In this document: in pieces, positions 1 through 10,734 of the stretch
Numbering within the stretch: the first letter of the stretch is position 1
Layout: every line of letters starts with the position of its first letter
Assembly: GCA_031266435.1 (NCBI GenBank)
Contig: JAISAZ010000086.1
Location: 1-64,000 of the forward strand
DNA: 64,000 nt
Direction of reading: 5' to 3'
Source: Accumulibacter sp.
GTDB lineage: Bacteria; Pseudomonadota; Gammaproteobacteria; Burkholderiales; Rhodocyclaceae
Position numbers and translations under genes: made by a program
Notes under the pieces: generated by a model
The model's input: only the letters and a program-made list of their open reading frames with translations
Told to the model about the DNA's origin: nothing
Database searches by the model: none

Positions 1-7
1 CTTTCAT

Positions 8-1493
8 CCCAGATTGTCCATTAGCCCCCATTAGGGGCCAAGGATGACAGAGGGAACGGAGGCATGGTTCCAGAGTCCGGCGAACCAAGCGCGTTTGCGG
101 CGGGGTAGGGAGAGCATAAGGCGATTCTGGGAGGCGTCGCGATGCCAAGAAGCGCCGATGCTCAACACCAGGCCATGCAAGGTGGAAAGGGTATGCTGGA
201 TTCTGGAACGCAGCACGGCCTGACGGAACAGGCTCATGAGGTTGTAGGCCAGCATGGCAAAGCCCAACGCCGCTTCCGTGGCCCAGAAGTTCCGCATGTT
301 GAAGGCGTCCAAGCCGAAATCGGCCTTCAGTTCCTTGATCCGGTTCTCGCAATCGGCCCGTCCCCGGTAGGTGCGCCAAACCTCCACCATCGGCAGGTCC
401 AGGCAGGTCACGAAGGCGCCATAGCGCCAGCCCTGAATATCCGGATCATCTGCGAACAACGACAGGGTCTTGCCCGGCGCCGTCTTGCGCTTGACCGATT
501 GACGCACGACAATGAACCGCCGCGCCGTCTTCCAGCCCCCCGCCTGGTACCACAGTTCGGCCAGTTCCAGCCCCGCCTCCAGTGCCCACCAGTCACTGAC
601 TTGATAGAGCTTCCGTTGCGGCGGCTGGGTCAGCCGGGCCGCAATGATGTAGGGAATACACTTGCCTTCCAGAGCCAACAGGATGGTCTCGTCGAAGAAG
701 CCGCTGTCCGCGCGTAACAGTCCCACGATCTTGTCGCCCAAATGATGCAGGGTCGATTCGAGAAATTGCAGGAAGTTGTTCGCGCTGTGCGCATTGCCGG
801 ACCGCAGCCAGAAGTTGGCCACCAGACGCGCTTCGGCAACAAAGGCCAGGAGCGGATGATGACTGACCCGACCGCGCCGGTTGGTGTTGTACCCCCGCGC
901 AGCGCCTTCCTGCTCCCCGTTCCGGGTGATGACCGTGGAATCCACGTCCAGCGTCACCTTCTTAAGTGCGCCGATCTTGCCAAAGCACCAGCGATAAATC
1001 TCGGCTTGCACCCGCTCGTTGCTCAGCATGTCGAAGCGGCCAAACAGCCGCATGATGGCTTTGTGCCCAGCCGCCTTCGTCCAGCCGAACAGACGCACCA
1101 GCGTGCCATCCATGCGCACGGTTTCAGCGTGCGCGAACCGGCAGGCACCGCACCAGATCGAGACGATGAATTGCTCGACCAACTGCAAGGGCGCATACCC
1201 CCGATTGGAACGAGGTGCGGGTAATCCCCAGTCGGCCGCCGCCTGCCGGAACCCCATGCTGTCGAGCATCTGCTTGAACAATGCCAGACCCCCCCACGCC
1301 GTTACTTCCCGCTCGGAAAAACTGACCGAAAACCCCTCCCCCTTTAGCCCGAATTGACCCATGTCGTCTTCTATCCCAGTGATTCAACACCATTCCCTCG
1401 AATGGTATCCATTAGAACCCGCCCCACACCCCTCTCACCAAACAAGCTCAGTTTGCCTCAAATCCACAAAAAATGGCTAATGGACAATCTGGG
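8..1493 (-). mobile_element. IS1380-family-like insertion sequence with 19-bp terminal inverted repeats and 5-bp target duplication
   Basis: CCCAGATTGTCCATTAGCC at 8-26 is the exact reverse complement of GGCTAATGGACAATCTGGG at 1475-1493; TTCAT flanks both ends (3-7 and 1494-1498); one intact transposase ORF inside. Confidence 0.9.
31..1362 (-). CDS. IS1380/IS4-like DDE transposase
   Basis: 443 aa ORF with transposase-like segments (TLDVDSTVITRNGEQEGAARGYN, GLLRADSGFF, YRGRADCENRIKELKADFGLDAF). Confidence 0.9.
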   Translation of the reverse strand: MGQFGLKGEGFSVSFSEREVTAWGGLALFKQMLDSMGFRQAAADWGLPAPRSNRGYAPLQLVEQFIVSIWCGACRFAHAETVRMDGTLVRLFGWTKAAGHKAIMRLFGRFDMLSNERVQAEIYRWCFGKIGALKKVTLDVDSTVITRNGEQEGAARGYNTNRRGRVSHHPLLAFVAEARLVANFWLRSGNAHSANNFLQFLESTLHHLGDKIVGLLRADSGFFDETILLALEGKCIPYIIAARLTQPPQRKLYQVSDWWALEAGLELAELWYQAGGWKTARRFIVVRQSVKRKTAPGKTLSLFADDPDIQGWRYGAFVTCLDLPMVEVWRTYRGRADCENRIKELKADFGLDAFNMRNFWATEAALGFAMLAYNLMSLFRQAVLRSRIQHTLSTLHGLVLSIGASWHRDASQNRLMLSLPRRKRAWFAGLWNHASVPSVILGP

Positions 1494-1605
1494 TTCATTT
1501 GAACTCCTGGAAAAGCGGATTCGTTTACGAAGGGGAACACGAGGCGACGTAAGCTCGAACGAAACTTCGGACAAAGGCCAAGGCACAGCCATCAAGGTGA
1601 GAAAA

Positions 1606-1914
1606 ATGAGGCTGTCGAGCGCGTTTACCGCTTTCTTTTGCTTTTTTTGCCTGTTCTATATCGCGGATTACAACTCGGTTCTTTTCAGGGTGTTGGGTAG
1701 TGACAGGGCGGCGCTACGCGAGGGCGTTTGGGACGTCCTGAAATTCGATGTCGTTTATGCGCTATGTTTTGGAGCGCTCGCGTCCATTTTTATCCTGGGG
1801 AAAGATTTCTTTCTGAAAAAATCGTTTTATTTCAATCTGTTGATAATATTTGCCTGCCTGTCTTTTGTCTTTTGGCACATGGGTAGAATTACCCTGTCGG
1901 TGCATTCGGTATGA
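1606..1914 (+). CDS. small putative membrane protein
   Basis: Hydrophobic segments (FTAFFCFFCLFYIADY, LLIIFACLSFVFWHMG); internal ATG at 1606 preferred over the ORF start, which lies inside the IS. Confidence 0.5.
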   Translation: MRLSSAFTAFFCFFCLFYIADYNSVLFRVLGSDRAALREGVWDVLKFDVVYALCFGALASIFILGKDFFLKKSFYFNLLIIFACLSFVFWHMGRITLSVHSV

Positions 1915-1924
1915 CGTGGGCGCC

Positions 1925-2123
1925 CATCAGAGGATAGAAGACAGAGGACAGACGACAGACGACAGAGCGGCCTTCGGCCTCAGACGACAGAGCGGCCTTC
2001 GGCCTTTGTGACCGGTAATAAGATGAAAACCGATCGGTGTTTCAACGATCTTTCTCCGGCGGCGGAGCCACCGCCAACCGATTTGCTCCCTGATACATGA
2101 TTCCTGATACCTGATCTCCCGCC
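1925..2123. repeat. mosaic intergenic repeat (GACAGA / ATCAGG type), copy 1
   Basis: GACAGAGGACAGACGACAG tract, CCGATCGGTGTTTCAACGATC, CCGGCGGCGGAGCC hairpin, then CCTGATACCTGATC on the other side. Confidence 0.8.
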
Positions 2124-2163
2124 AAAAGAGTAAAATAGTGATACATATGCGTATGGAGGCATT

Positions 2164-2607
2164 ATGTTCCAACATATTTTCGTTCCCACCGACGGTTCCG
2201 ACCTCTCCCAAGAAACCGCGCGCCGCGCGATCACGTTCGCCAAGGAAATCGGCGCGAGAATCACCGCTTTTTACGCCAAGCCGGGCTACCCCGTCGCGTA
2301 TTACGGTGAAGGCGCGCTGATTGACCCCGTCGCCCCCGAAAAATTCGTCGAAATGGCGGACCAACAAGCCGCCGAATTCCTCGATTTCATCAAAAAGCTC
2401 AGCGAAGAAGCCGGCGTACCTTGCGAAACCACCTCCGCGACGAGCGACGCGCCCTACGAAGCCATCATCGAAGCGGCGACCGAGTGCGGCTGCGACCTCA
2501 TCTTCATGGCATCCCACGGGCGCCGAGGGATCAGCGCCCTCCTGCTCGGCAGCGAGACGAACAAGGTCCTCACCTACTCGAAGATTCCCGTACTCGTCTA
2601 CCGCTGA
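2164..2607 (+). CDS. universal stress protein (UspA family)
   Basis: MFQHIFVPTDGSDLS start and GCDLIFMASHGRRGISALLLGSETNKVLTYSKIPVLVYR end are typical of the Usp fold. Confidence 0.9.
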   Translation: MFQHIFVPTDGSDLSQETARRAITFAKEIGARITAFYAKPGYPVAYYGEGALIDPVAPEKFVEMADQQAAEFLDFIKKLSEEAGVPCETTSATSDAPYEAIIEAATECGCDLIFMASHGRRGISALLLGSETNKVLTYSKIPVLVYR

Positions 2608-2922
2608 TTATTCAGGGATCAGGGATCAGGGATCAGGAAACAGGAGACAGAGGACAGGAGACAGAGCGCTCGCATCTGAAGACAGAAGATAGAAGACAGA
2701 GCGCTCGCTTTGTGATCAGTTTTCAGTAAAACCCCTCCCCATCCCTCCCCTTGTCAGGGGAGGGAGCCACGAGTCTTCCCTCCCTGACATCAGCTATCGG
2801 GCATCAGAAATCAGGCGTCGGATAAAAACCGATCGGTGTTTCAAAGCTCTTTCTCCGGCGGCGAAGCCGCCGGTAACCGATCTGATTCCTGTCCTCTGAT
2901 CCCTGATCCCTGCTCACGCCCT
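2608..2922. repeat. mosaic intergenic repeat, copy 2, with CCCTCCCCTTGTCAGGGGAGGG module
   Basis: ATCAGGGATCAGGGATCAGG, GACAGAGGACAGGAGACAG, CCGGCGGCGAAGCCGCCGG, then CTGATCCCTGATCCCTG. Confidence 0.8.
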
Positions 2923-3999
2923 CCGCAAAAAACGCGGCTCTTCGAACAGCGAATGGATTTCGACGCGCCCGATTTCGGGATGATCCGGGACGAGGTAAAG
3001 CACCGGCGTCATCAACTCCTCGAAAATCCCGCGTAAACTCCGCGCGCCCGTCTTGTACTCGATGGCGATCTCCGCGATCTGCTCGAACACGCGCGGGCCG
3101 ATCTGCAATTCGACGTTCTCCTCGCGGAAAACCTCGATGTACTGCCGGTAGATCGAATTCTTGGGAATGCTCATGATGCGGATCAGCATATCCCTCCCAA
3201 GGTCATTCAGATTCGCGACGATCGGCAAACGCCCGGTGAATTCCGGGATCAGCCCGAACTCGAACAAATCGGTCGGCTTGACGCGCTTGTTCAAGCGGTC
3301 GAGGATATTCTGATTCTCCTCGGTCGTCGTCGAGATGAACCCGAAAGTATGCGTCCGCGCCATGATGCTCTCCAGCCCGACGAAAGCGCCGCCGCAGATA
3401 AAAAGAATATTCGTCGTATCGACGTAAAGATTCTCCCTCAGTTTGACCTGCGAACCCTCCATGATCTTCAGTAGCGCGTGCTGGACGCTTTCCCCCGAAG
3501 TCGCGCGCGGCGCGTCGCCCTTGCTCGCCTTGAGCTTGTCGATTTCGTCAATGAACACGATCCCGAGCTGAGCCTTCTCGACGTCGCCGTTCGCGCGGTC
3601 GAGCAAGCGAAGCAAAGCCGCCTCGATCTCCTCGTTGACGTACTTCGTCTGCGCGAGCGAAGTCGCATCCGCCGTGACGAAAGGCACGCTGAGCATCCGC
3701 GACAAGGTCTCGCACATCAGCGTCTTCCCGGTCCCGGATGACCCGATGAGCAAAACATTGCTCTTGGAAAGCCCGGAATCCTTATCGCGCAAGGTCGAAA
3801 TCTTCCGGTAATGCGAATAGACCGCGACGGCCAGAACCTTCTTCGCCTCCTCCTGCCCGACGACGTACTGGTCAAGGAATCTAACGATCGTGCTCGGTGT
3901 GGTTTCTTTGGGCAGCAAGACAATCTCCTTCCGGGGCGCAATATCAGCCGCTATTATGGCGCTTTGGGACGCCTCCGCGCGAGATATTCGCGCAAGCAC
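2914..3999 (-). CDS. ClpX-like AAA+ protein without the N-terminal zinc-binding domain
   Basis: LDQYVVGQEEAKKVLAVAVYSHY, Walker A GSSGTGKT, Walker B IVFIDEID, sensor region IPEFTGRLP and GARSLRGIFEE; no Cys4 zinc domain before residue 35. Confidence 0.85.
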   Translation of the reverse strand: MLARISRAEASQSAIIAADIAPRKEIVLLPKETTPSTIVRFLDQYVVGQEEAKKVLAVAVYSHYRKISTLRDKDSGLSKSNVLLIGSSGTGKTLMCETLSRMLSVPFVTADATSLAQTKYVNEEIEAALLRLLDRANGDVEKAQLGIVFIDEIDKLKASKGDAPRATSGESVQHALLKIMEGSQVKLRENLYVDTTNILFICGGAFVGLESIMARTHTFGFISTTTEENQNILDRLNKRVKPTDLFEFGLIPEFTGRLPIVANLNDLGRDMLIRIMSIPKNSIYRQYIEVFREENVELQIGPRVFEQIAEIAIEYKTGARSLRGIFEELMTPVLYLVPDHPEIGRVEIHSLFEEPRFLRRA

Positions 4000-4036
4000 T
4001 ATAGCTTGGGCTTCACTTCGCTCAGCCCAAGCTATA
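4000..4036. repeat. perfect 13-bp inverted repeat hairpin (TATAGCTTGGGCT / AGCCCAAGCTATA)
   Basis: TATAGCTTGGGCT at 4000-4012 and AGCCCAAGCTATA at 4024-4036 with an 11-nt loop. Confidence 0.85.
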
Positions 4037-4163
4037 CACGCTATAGGGTTGAACTCCCCGAAATTTTCGGGTAGCTGCCCTCGGTACCCTCGCGCGAGGG
4101 AGCGGAGAATTCAAGAATTCGTGAATCAGGCCGCCTCTGCCCTGAATCATTGACTTCAACGAC

Positions 4164-5726
4164 TCATTCCCACTCGATCGTCGCAGGCGGTTTTCCTGAA
4201 ATGTCGTAGACGACGCGATTGATTCCCCGGACTTCGTTGATGATGCGGTTCGAGATTTTCGCGAGCAGGGCGTGCGGTAGTTCTGCCCATTGCGCCGTCA
4301 TGAAGTCTTGCGTCTGGACGGCGCGGAGCGCGACCGTGTATTCGAAGGTACGCGCGTCGCCCATGACGCCGACGGATTTGACCGGCAGGAAGACGGCGAA
4401 GGCCTGGTTGGTTTTGTCGTACCAGCCTGAAGCGCGGAGTTCGTCGATGTAGATGGCGTCCGCGCGGCGGAGAAGGTCGGCGAATTCCTTTTTCACTTCG
4501 CCGAGGATTCTCACGCCGAGGCCGGGGCCGGGGAAGGGGTGCCGAAAGACCATTTCGCGCGGCAGTCCCAGCGCCAGCCCCAACTCGCGGACTTCGTCCT
4601 TGAAGAGTTCGCGCAACGGTTCGATGAGTTTCAGGTCGAGCGTTTCGGGTAAGCCACCGACGTTGTGGTGGCTTTTGATCGTGTGTGCTTTTTTGATTCG
4701 GCTTCCGGCGGACTCAATGACGTCAGGGTAAATCGTTCCTTGCGCGAGCCAGCGTGCTCCTTTTAGTTTTTGGGCTTCGGCTTGAAAGACTTCGATGAAT
4801 TCTCGCCCGATGATCTTGCGTTTTTCTTCGGGGTCGGAGACGCCGTGCAGCGGGCGCAGGAACTGTTCGGACGCGTCGACGTGAATGACCTTGACGCCGA
4901 GGTTGCGCGCGAAGGTTTGCATGACTTGCGCCGCTTCGTTGAGGCGCAGGAGTCCGTTGTCGACGAAGACGCAGGTGAGCCGGTCACCGATCGCGCGGTG
5001 GAGCAAGGCAGCGACGACGGACGAGTCGACGCCGCCGGAGAGTCCGAGAATGACTTCGTCGTCGCCGACGAGCGCGCGCGCGTGGGCGACGGCTTCTTCG
5101 ACGTAGTCGGGCATGTTCCAGTCGTTCCCGCAGGCGCAGATGTCGTGAACGAAGTGTGCAAAGATTTCCTTGCCTTTGAGGGTGTGCGTGACTTCGGGGT
5201 GGAACTGGACGCCGAAAAATCGGCGCGCTTCGTCGGACATCGCGGCGATCGCGCACGATTCGTTGTCGGCGATGATTTTGAAACCCGGCGGCAGTTCGGC
5301 GACTTTGTCGCCGTGGCTCATCCAGACGTCGAGGAGGATTTCTCCCGCTTCGTTGATCCGGTCGGTTATCCCTTCAAAAAAACTCGATGCGGGGCGGACG
5401 CGGATCTGCGCGTAGCCGAATTCTCTTTTTCCCGTGCTTTCGACCTTGCCGCCGAGTTGTTGCGCCATCGTCTGCATTCCGTAGCAGATTCCCAGTACGG
5501 GGACGCCCAATTCGAAGACGACTTGCGGCGCGCGCCAGTCGTCGGCTTCATAGACCGAATTCGGCCCGCCGGACAGGATGATTCCCTGCGGGGCGAAATC
5601 ACGGATGAATCGTTCGCCGATGTCGAAGGGGTGCAGCTCGCAATAGACTTGCTGTTCCCGGACACGCCGCGCGATGAGTTGCGAAACCTGCGACCCGAAG
5701 TCGAGGATGAGGATTTTTTGGCGCAT
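4164..5726 (-). CDS. guaA: GMP synthase (glutamine-hydrolysing)
   Basis: [41 protein letters not shown]-loop, C-term [18 protein letters not shown]. Confidence 0.97.
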   Translation of the reverse strand: MRQKILILDFGSQVSQLIARRVREQQVYCELHPFDIGERFIRDFAPQGIILSGGPNSVYEADDWRAPQVVFELGVPVLGICYGMQTMAQQLGGKVESTGKREFGYAQIRVRPASSFFEGITDRINEAGEILLDVWMSHGDKVAELPPGFKIIADNESCAIAAMSDEARRFFGVQFHPEVTHTLKGKEIFAHFVHDICACGNDWNMPDYVEEAVAHARALVGDDEVILGLSGGVDSSVVAALLHRAIGDRLTCVFVDNGLLRLNEAAQVMQTFARNLGVKVIHVDASEQFLRPLHGVSDPEEKRKIIGREFIEVFQAEAQKLKGARWLAQGTIYPDVIESAGSRIKKAHTIKSHHNVGGLPETLDLKLIEPLRELFKDEVRELGLALGLPREMVFRHPFPGPGLGVRILGEVKKEFADLLRRADAIYIDELRASGWYDKTNQAFAVFLPVKSVGVMGDARTFEYTVALRAVQTQDFMTAQWAELPHALLAKISNRIINEVRGINRVVYDISGKPPATIEWE

Positions 5727-5758
5727 TTTTCAGAAAAATGGGGTTCGCGGCGCGGCGC

Positions 5759-7219
5759 TCATACGATGTGGTAGTTTGGCGCTTCTTTGGTGATTTGTAC
5801 GTCGTGGACGTGCGATTCGCGGATGCCCGCCGACGTGATTTCGACGAATTCGGCGCGCTTACGCATCGCTTCGACCGTCGCCGCGCCGAGATAGCCCATC
5901 GAGGAACGCAGGCCGCCGGTCAGTTGGTGAATCACGTTGACGACCGAGCCTTTGTAGGGGACGCGCCCTTCGATTCCTTCGGGGACGAGTTTGTTGATAT
6001 TCGACGATACATCCTGGAAGTAGCGGTCGGCGGACCCGGCCGCCATCGCGCTGAGCGAACCCATCCCGCGGTAGGATTTGTACGACCGCCCCTGGTAAAG
6101 CTCGACGTCGCCCGGCGCTTCTTCTGTTCCGGCGAAAAGCCCGCCGAGCATGACCGAATGCGCGCCGGCGGCGATCGCCTTGCAAATGTCGCCCGAATAA
6201 CGAATGCCGCCGTCGGCGAGGACGGGGACGTCGGCGGCGTCGAGCGCTTCGGTCACCATCTGGACCGCCGTGATCTGCGGTACGCCGACGCCCGCGACGA
6301 TGCGCGTCGTGCAGATCGAACCGGGGCCGATCCCGACCTTGACGCCGTCGGCGCCGTGGTCTCGCAAGGCGCGCGCGGCGTCTGCCGTCGCAATATTGCC
6401 GCCGATGACGTCGATTTTCGGAAAGTTTTTCTTCACCCAGAGCACTCTGTCGAGAACGCCCTGCGAGTGACCGTGCGCCGTATCGACGACGATCACGTCG
6501 ACGCCTGCTTCGGCGAGGAGTTCGACCCGCTCTTCGGTGCCCGCGCCGACGCCGATCGCAGCGCCGACGTTCAGCTTTCCGAGGCTGTCCTTGCTCGCGA
6601 GGGGGTGCTCGGTCGTCTTGATGATGTCTTTGACCGTAATCAGCCCGCAGAGTTCGAAGGCGTCGTTGACGACGAGGACGCGCTCCAGGCGGTGTTTGTG
6701 AATCAGCGCCTTGCCTTCTTCGACGGTCGTCCCTTCCTTGACAGTCACGAGGCGCTCGCACGGCGTCATGATCGCGCGGACAGGCTGATCGAGATTCGTT
6801 TCAAAGCGCAGGTCGCGGTTGGTCACGATCCCGACGACGACGCGCCCTTCGAGGACGGGGAAGCCGGAAAATTTGTGCTGGCGCGTCAGTTCCAGCACTT
6901 CGCGGACGGACATCGTCGGCGGAATGCTGATCGGGTCTTTGAGCACACCGGATTCGAAGCGCTTGACTTTCGCCACTTCGGCGGCCTGCGCCTTCGGACT
7001 GAAATTCTTGTGGATGATGCCGATGCCACCTTCCTGCGCCAGAACGATGGCGAGGCGACTTTCGGTCACGGTATCCATCGCGGCGGAAACCAGGGGAATG
7101 TTGATCGAGATATTGCGCGTCAGCCGGGTTTTCAGGTCGACTTCTCGCGGTAAAACACACGAATGGGCGGGAAGCAGGAGGACATCGTCAAAGGTAAGCG
7201 CACGTTGAATCACACGCAT
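5759..7219 (-). CDS. guaB: IMP dehydrogenase with CBS domains
   Basis: [18 protein letters not shown] start; [23 protein letters not shown] active-site loop. Confidence 0.97.
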   Translation of the reverse strand: MRVIQRALTFDDVLLLPAHSCVLPREVDLKTRLTRNISINIPLVSAAMDTVTESRLAIVLAQEGGIGIIHKNFSPKAQAAEVAKVKRFESGVLKDPISIPPTMSVREVLELTRQHKFSGFPVLEGRVVVGIVTNRDLRFETNLDQPVRAIMTPCERLVTVKEGTTVEEGKALIHKHRLERVLVVNDAFELCGLITVKDIIKTTEHPLASKDSLGKLNVGAAIGVGAGTEERVELLAEAGVDVIVVDTAHGHSQGVLDRVLWVKKNFPKIDVIGGNIATADAARALRDHGADGVKVGIGPGSICTTRIVAGVGVPQITAVQMVTEALDAADVPVLADGGIRYSGDICKAIAAGAHSVMLGGLFAGTEEAPGDVELYQGRSYKSYRGMGSLSAMAAGSADRYFQDVSSNINKLVPEGIEGRVPYKGSVVNVIHQLTGGLRSSMGYLGAATVEAMRKRAEFVEITSAGIRESHVHDVQITKEAPNYHIV

Positions 7220-7290
7220 GGTCTATAATCCAGGGTTACGAAGGTGGTATTATATCGCATGCTCCTAACCCTTGGTTTCAGAGGACATTT

Positions 7291-7743
7291 ATGAAACGCT
7301 TCGTTTTTCTATCCGCCGCGCTGCTCGTCTCGGCGCTCGCTCAGGCTCAGATTTATCAATGGAAGGACTCGAGCGGAAAAACCATCATTTCCGACAAGCC
7401 CCCGACGGACGCGCAACAGGCGCGCAAGATCGAGGGGGGCACGCCTCCCGCGAGTTCCAATTCTTCCGCGTCGGAAAATAAATCGCTGGCGGAACAGGAA
7501 CTCGAATTCCGAAAGCGCCGGAAGGAATCCCAGGAAAACGCTGAAAAGCAACAAAAGAGCGAGCAACAGGCTCAGCAGCAGAAAAAATTCTGCGCGGGAC
7601 TGACGAACCGGATGCGGACTTTCCAGTCCGGTGAGCGCATCGCCATGCGGGACGACAAGGGAGAGCGTTACTTCCTTGACGATAACCAGCGGGCGCAGGA
7701 AATCCAGGAAATGCAGCAGGAAATGGACAAAAACTGTCAGTAG
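7291..7743 (+). CDS. DUF4124-like secreted protein
   Basis: Signal peptide, then IYQWKDSSGKTIISDKPP. Confidence 0.75.
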   Translation: MKRFVFLSAALLVSALAQAQIYQWKDSSGKTIISDKPPTDAQQARKIEGGTPPASSNSSASENKSLAEQELEFRKRRKESQENAEKQQKSEQQAQQQKKFCAGLTNRMRTFQSGERIAMRDDKGERYFLDDNQRAQEIQEMQQEMDKNCQ

Positions 7744-7842
7744 TCAGTAGGCTGGAAACTCCGCCGATTCAGGGGAGTCCCAGTGGCACACGGCCCACTC
7801 TTTGACGCCAAGGCGCGTGAAGTGGGCCGGACAGGAAAAAAG

Positions 7843-8079
7843 TTATAGCGACAGCGAGGCCAGCAAGCCGGACAATTCCGTACGCAAGGTGTTCGCTTCG
7901 GTATCCAGCTTTTCCAGTTTCGCGTGGTCCGCGTCCGTCGCCCTGCCTACCATCACCGCACGCAGGGGGCGGGTACTTTCGGCGTCGATCTCTTCCAGGC
8001 GCGAAAGTATCCGTACCCGCACGATCTGATCCGCCGTCAGGGTTTTTTGCGAATAGCTGGCGCCGCTGCTCTGTTCCAT
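7843..8079 (-). CDS. small hypothetical protein
   Basis: 78 aa ORF with RBS-like AGGAGGA just upstream; no recognised family. Confidence 0.45.
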   Translation of the reverse strand: MEQSSGASYSQKTLTADQIVRVRILSRLEEIDAESTRPLRAVMVGRATDADHAKLEKLDTEANTLRTELSGLLASLSL

Positions 8080-8283
8080 GTATAAATCCTCCTGTATCTA
8101 TCACTTGATCTTGTTGTGCTTTTCATCCCTTGTGCTTCCCTTTCCAAGTCGCACCCGTCCCTGATTTGGAAGCACAATGAACGTTCGACCGCGACGCCAC
8201 TGGCGTGGCGACCGACAAACCCGGCAATCGCGCCAAACATATACTTTACATCAATCGCATTATCATTGGCAGTGTTTTGAAGC

Positions 8284-10338
8284 CTAAAACCCGTTATTTT
8301 CGTTTGAATTTTGTGTTTGCATCCCTCTTTTCTGCTGATGAAACTTTTCCCCAGTCGTATTCTCATGCGTCAGGTATCCCCCAGCCAGCAGGTGTTCCGC
8401 CTGAAAATAGTTACCTGCCCAGGAAAGATGATTGTTGTCCCGATACAACAGTTTTCCCTCTTTTGAAAAAACGAGACATTCCTTTTGCGGGCAGAAGAAA
8501 TCCAGGGTTCTGATCACCGTAGCGCCTTTTATCTCATCGAGTATCTGTAAATATTCCTTTTGCCAGTCGAATTCGACAGACTTCAAAAAAACAGGCATTT
8601 TTGTCACCATGCGGAAGGGGCGAACGAGATAGTTCCGTGGTGATGGCCAAAGCTCAGGATTTTCAGAGAGGATGAACACTTCCTTTCCCGCATTTCTCAA
8701 GGTTGTAACCGTGGTCTGCAAGGACGCCGCGAATACGGAAGCGGGAATGGCGCCACCCCATTTTTCCGCGCTTCCCAGTTCACCTCCCTTGATATAGCTT
8801 GGGCCTCTTGTACAAATAAAAACCCTCTTGATATCATCATTATTCAACAAGGCATCAATTATTTTGGCCGTGCGAATCTTGCGTTGTTTTCGTAAACTTT
8901 CGTGCATGGCTTCTTCAATACCGATAAAAGGTAGATACGAGCCATATCCCATCACAATCGTATTGACGCCCAGCTTTGCATTGATCCTTTCAATCCCTTG
9001 GTAAGTCCCCAGCGCGTGGCTGTCACCTATGATGGCGACGGTCGTCCTGGAATTGACATCGCTGAACCGGCAATAGGCATTTTTGGTCTTTTCCATCCCG
9101 GAATGAAGCAAACAGGCCGAATCCATCGGTTCGTAAAAAGGTAAATTCAACAATTCATTTCGATTGCTGCTACGCTCATATTCCACGACAACGCGGCGGA
9201 ATGGTATTCCTTCATCGACGTATACCCATATTCCGGCGCATCCCACGGCAACAACGAACACGACAAGAACGGCCGCTATTTTGTTTTTTGCGCCCTTCCC
9301 AAAGCGGATCGGACGTTCAATGAATTCATAGGTCATCCAGGCAAGGAAGAAAGCCGCCAACACGGCCGTAATCCGCAGGTGAACGGGCGGCGTTTCGCCA
9401 TAGACGATGCGCATGAACGAAAGCAAGGGCCAATGCCAAAGATAAAGCGGATAACTGATCAATCCTACCGCCGCCATCGCATTGTTTCCGAGCACAAAGC
9501 GGCTGACAGCGTTTTCCGGCCCGGAAGCAATCAGTAAACACGCCCCCATCACCGGCAACAAGGCCCAGAATCCTGGAAAATGCGGCGCCGGAATAATCAC
9601 CAGCACACCGACGAGAACCAATCCGATGATCGGAAGCGCGGCGTCGATCCATTCGTCGTTCAAAAAGCCAAAACCCGCTTTTCGCTTCAGTTTCTTCCGT
9701 AAATCGGGATTCCGGGCCAGAAGGGTCATCAATACGCCTGACAGCAATTCCCACAGCCGCGTTACTGGAGAATAAAAAGCATAGACGGAATCCCAACTGT
9801 ATATGGCGGCATTGAGCGCAAATGAAACCAGGCAGACTACCGTTATAAACACTGGAAAATCAAAACGCTTTGTCCACAGTAAATAAAGCATGAGCGGGAA
9901 AGCGATATAGAATTGCTCTTCGATGCCAAGGCTCCACAAATGTTGGAGCGGCTTCAAAGCAGCCTCCGTATCGAAATATCCGCTCTCTTGCAAGAACAGG
10001 ATGTTCGATATAAACCCCGCGCCTCCGGCCATATGCTTTCCGAGCAACCTGAACTCATCTGAAAAAAGCGCGAACCACCCGAAACAAAAGACAGCAAGCA
10101 GGACAGTCAAAAGGGCGGGGAACAGCCTCCGAATGCGACGCGCGTAGAACTCGGAAAAACTGAAAGTATTCCGTTCAAGATCGTCCAGAATGATCCCGGA
10201 AATGAGAAAACCGGAAATGACGAAAAAAATATCGACACCGACGAAGCCACCTTGCACTTCTTTCGGGAATACGTGATAAGCGATGACCGCAAGTACCGCC
10301 AGCGCCCTTAAGCCATCTATGTCTTTTCGGTGAGTCAT
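8284..10338 (-). CDS. acyltransferase 3 family protein with C-terminal SGNH domain (OafA/YrhL-like)
   Basis: MTHRKDIDGLRALAVLAVIAYH, VDIFFVISGFLISGII, SLGIEEQFYIAFPL, then IIGDSHALG. Confidence 0.93.
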   Translation of the reverse strand: MTHRKDIDGLRALAVLAVIAYHVFPKEVQGGFVGVDIFFVISGFLISGIILDDLERNTFSFSEFYARRIRRLFPALLTVLLAVFCFGWFALFSDEFRLLGKHMAGGAGFISNILFLQESGYFDTEAALKPLQHLWSLGIEEQFYIAFPLMLYLLWTKRFDFPVFITVVCLVSFALNAAIYSWDSVYAFYSPVTRLWELLSGVLMTLLARNPDLRKKLKRKAGFGFLNDEWIDAALPIIGLVLVGVLVIIPAPHFPGFWALLPVMGACLLIASGPENAVSRFVLGNNAMAAVGLISYPLYLWHWPLLSFMRIVYGETPPVHLRITAVLAAFFLAWMTYEFIERPIRFGKGAKNKIAAVLVVFVVAVGCAGIWVYVDEGIPFRRVVVEYERSSNRNELLNLPFYEPMDSACLLHSGMEKTKNAYCRFSDVNSRTTVAIIGDSHALGTYQGIERINAKLGVNTIVMGYGSYLPFIGIEEAMHESLRKQRKIRTAKIIDALLNNDDIKRVFICTRGPSYIKGGELGSAEKWGGAIPASVFAASLQTTVTTLRNAGKEVFILSENPELWPSPRNYLVRPFRMVTKMPVFLKSVEFDWQKEYLQILDEIKGATVIRTLDFFCPQKECLVFSKEGKLLYRDNNHLSWAGNYFQAEHLLAGGYLTHENTTGEKFHQQKRGMQTQNSNENNGF

Positions 10339-10410
10339 GAAGCGTATAGCGGAAAAGACTTTCGATACGCTGGAGTTCGGAGACGTTTTTCGGAAGGTCT
10401 CCAGAGGATT

Positions 10411-10734
10411 TTACTTTTCGCCACCTACTTCGCCTACGCCCTTTTTCATCGTTTTTCCTTCGGCGGCGCGCTGTTTTCGGACTTCTTTCGGGTCGGCGAT
10501 CAGAGGGCGGTAGATTTCGACGCGATCCCGGTCTTTCAACGGCGTATCCGGCTTCGAAAGTTTTGAGAAAACGCCGACCTTGTTCTTCAAGAGGTCGATT
10601 TCGGGGTATTTCAGGAGAATTCCCGAAGATTCGATGGCTTGCGCGAGCGTTGCGCCTTCGGGCAAGCGGAGGCTGAAAATCTCTTGTTTTTCCCTCAGGG
10701 GGTAGACGACTTCGACGGTGATCGAATCAGCCAT
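10411..10734 (-). CDS. RnfH/UPF0125 family protein
   Basis: ITVEVVYPLREKQEIFSLRLPEGATLAQAI and DRVEIYRPLIADPKEVRKQRA. Confidence 0.85.
   Translation of the reverse strand: MADSITVEVVYPLREKQEIFSLRLPEGATLAQAIESSGILLKYPEIDLLKNKVGVFSKLSKPDTPLKDRDRVEIYRPLIADPKEVRKQRAAEGKTMKKGVGEVGGEK

Noticed and set aside
1354-1914. 186-aa ORF starting inside the IS
   Set aside because: The first ~84 codons span the IS end and lack protein-like character; the ATG at 1606 is more plausible.
2138-2729. Small ORFs overlapping uspA and the repeat (2138-2320, 2321-2692, 2421-2729)
   Set aside because: Alternative frames of the uspA gene running into repeat DNA, no independent support.
5738-7153. Long plus-strand ORFs opposite guaB, bamA (17400-19910), rseP (20035-21687), the sheath (52867-54753) and the primase (61582-63558)
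   Set aside because: They are antisense shadows of well-identified genes in GC-rich DNA, with Arg/Asp-rich low-quality translations.
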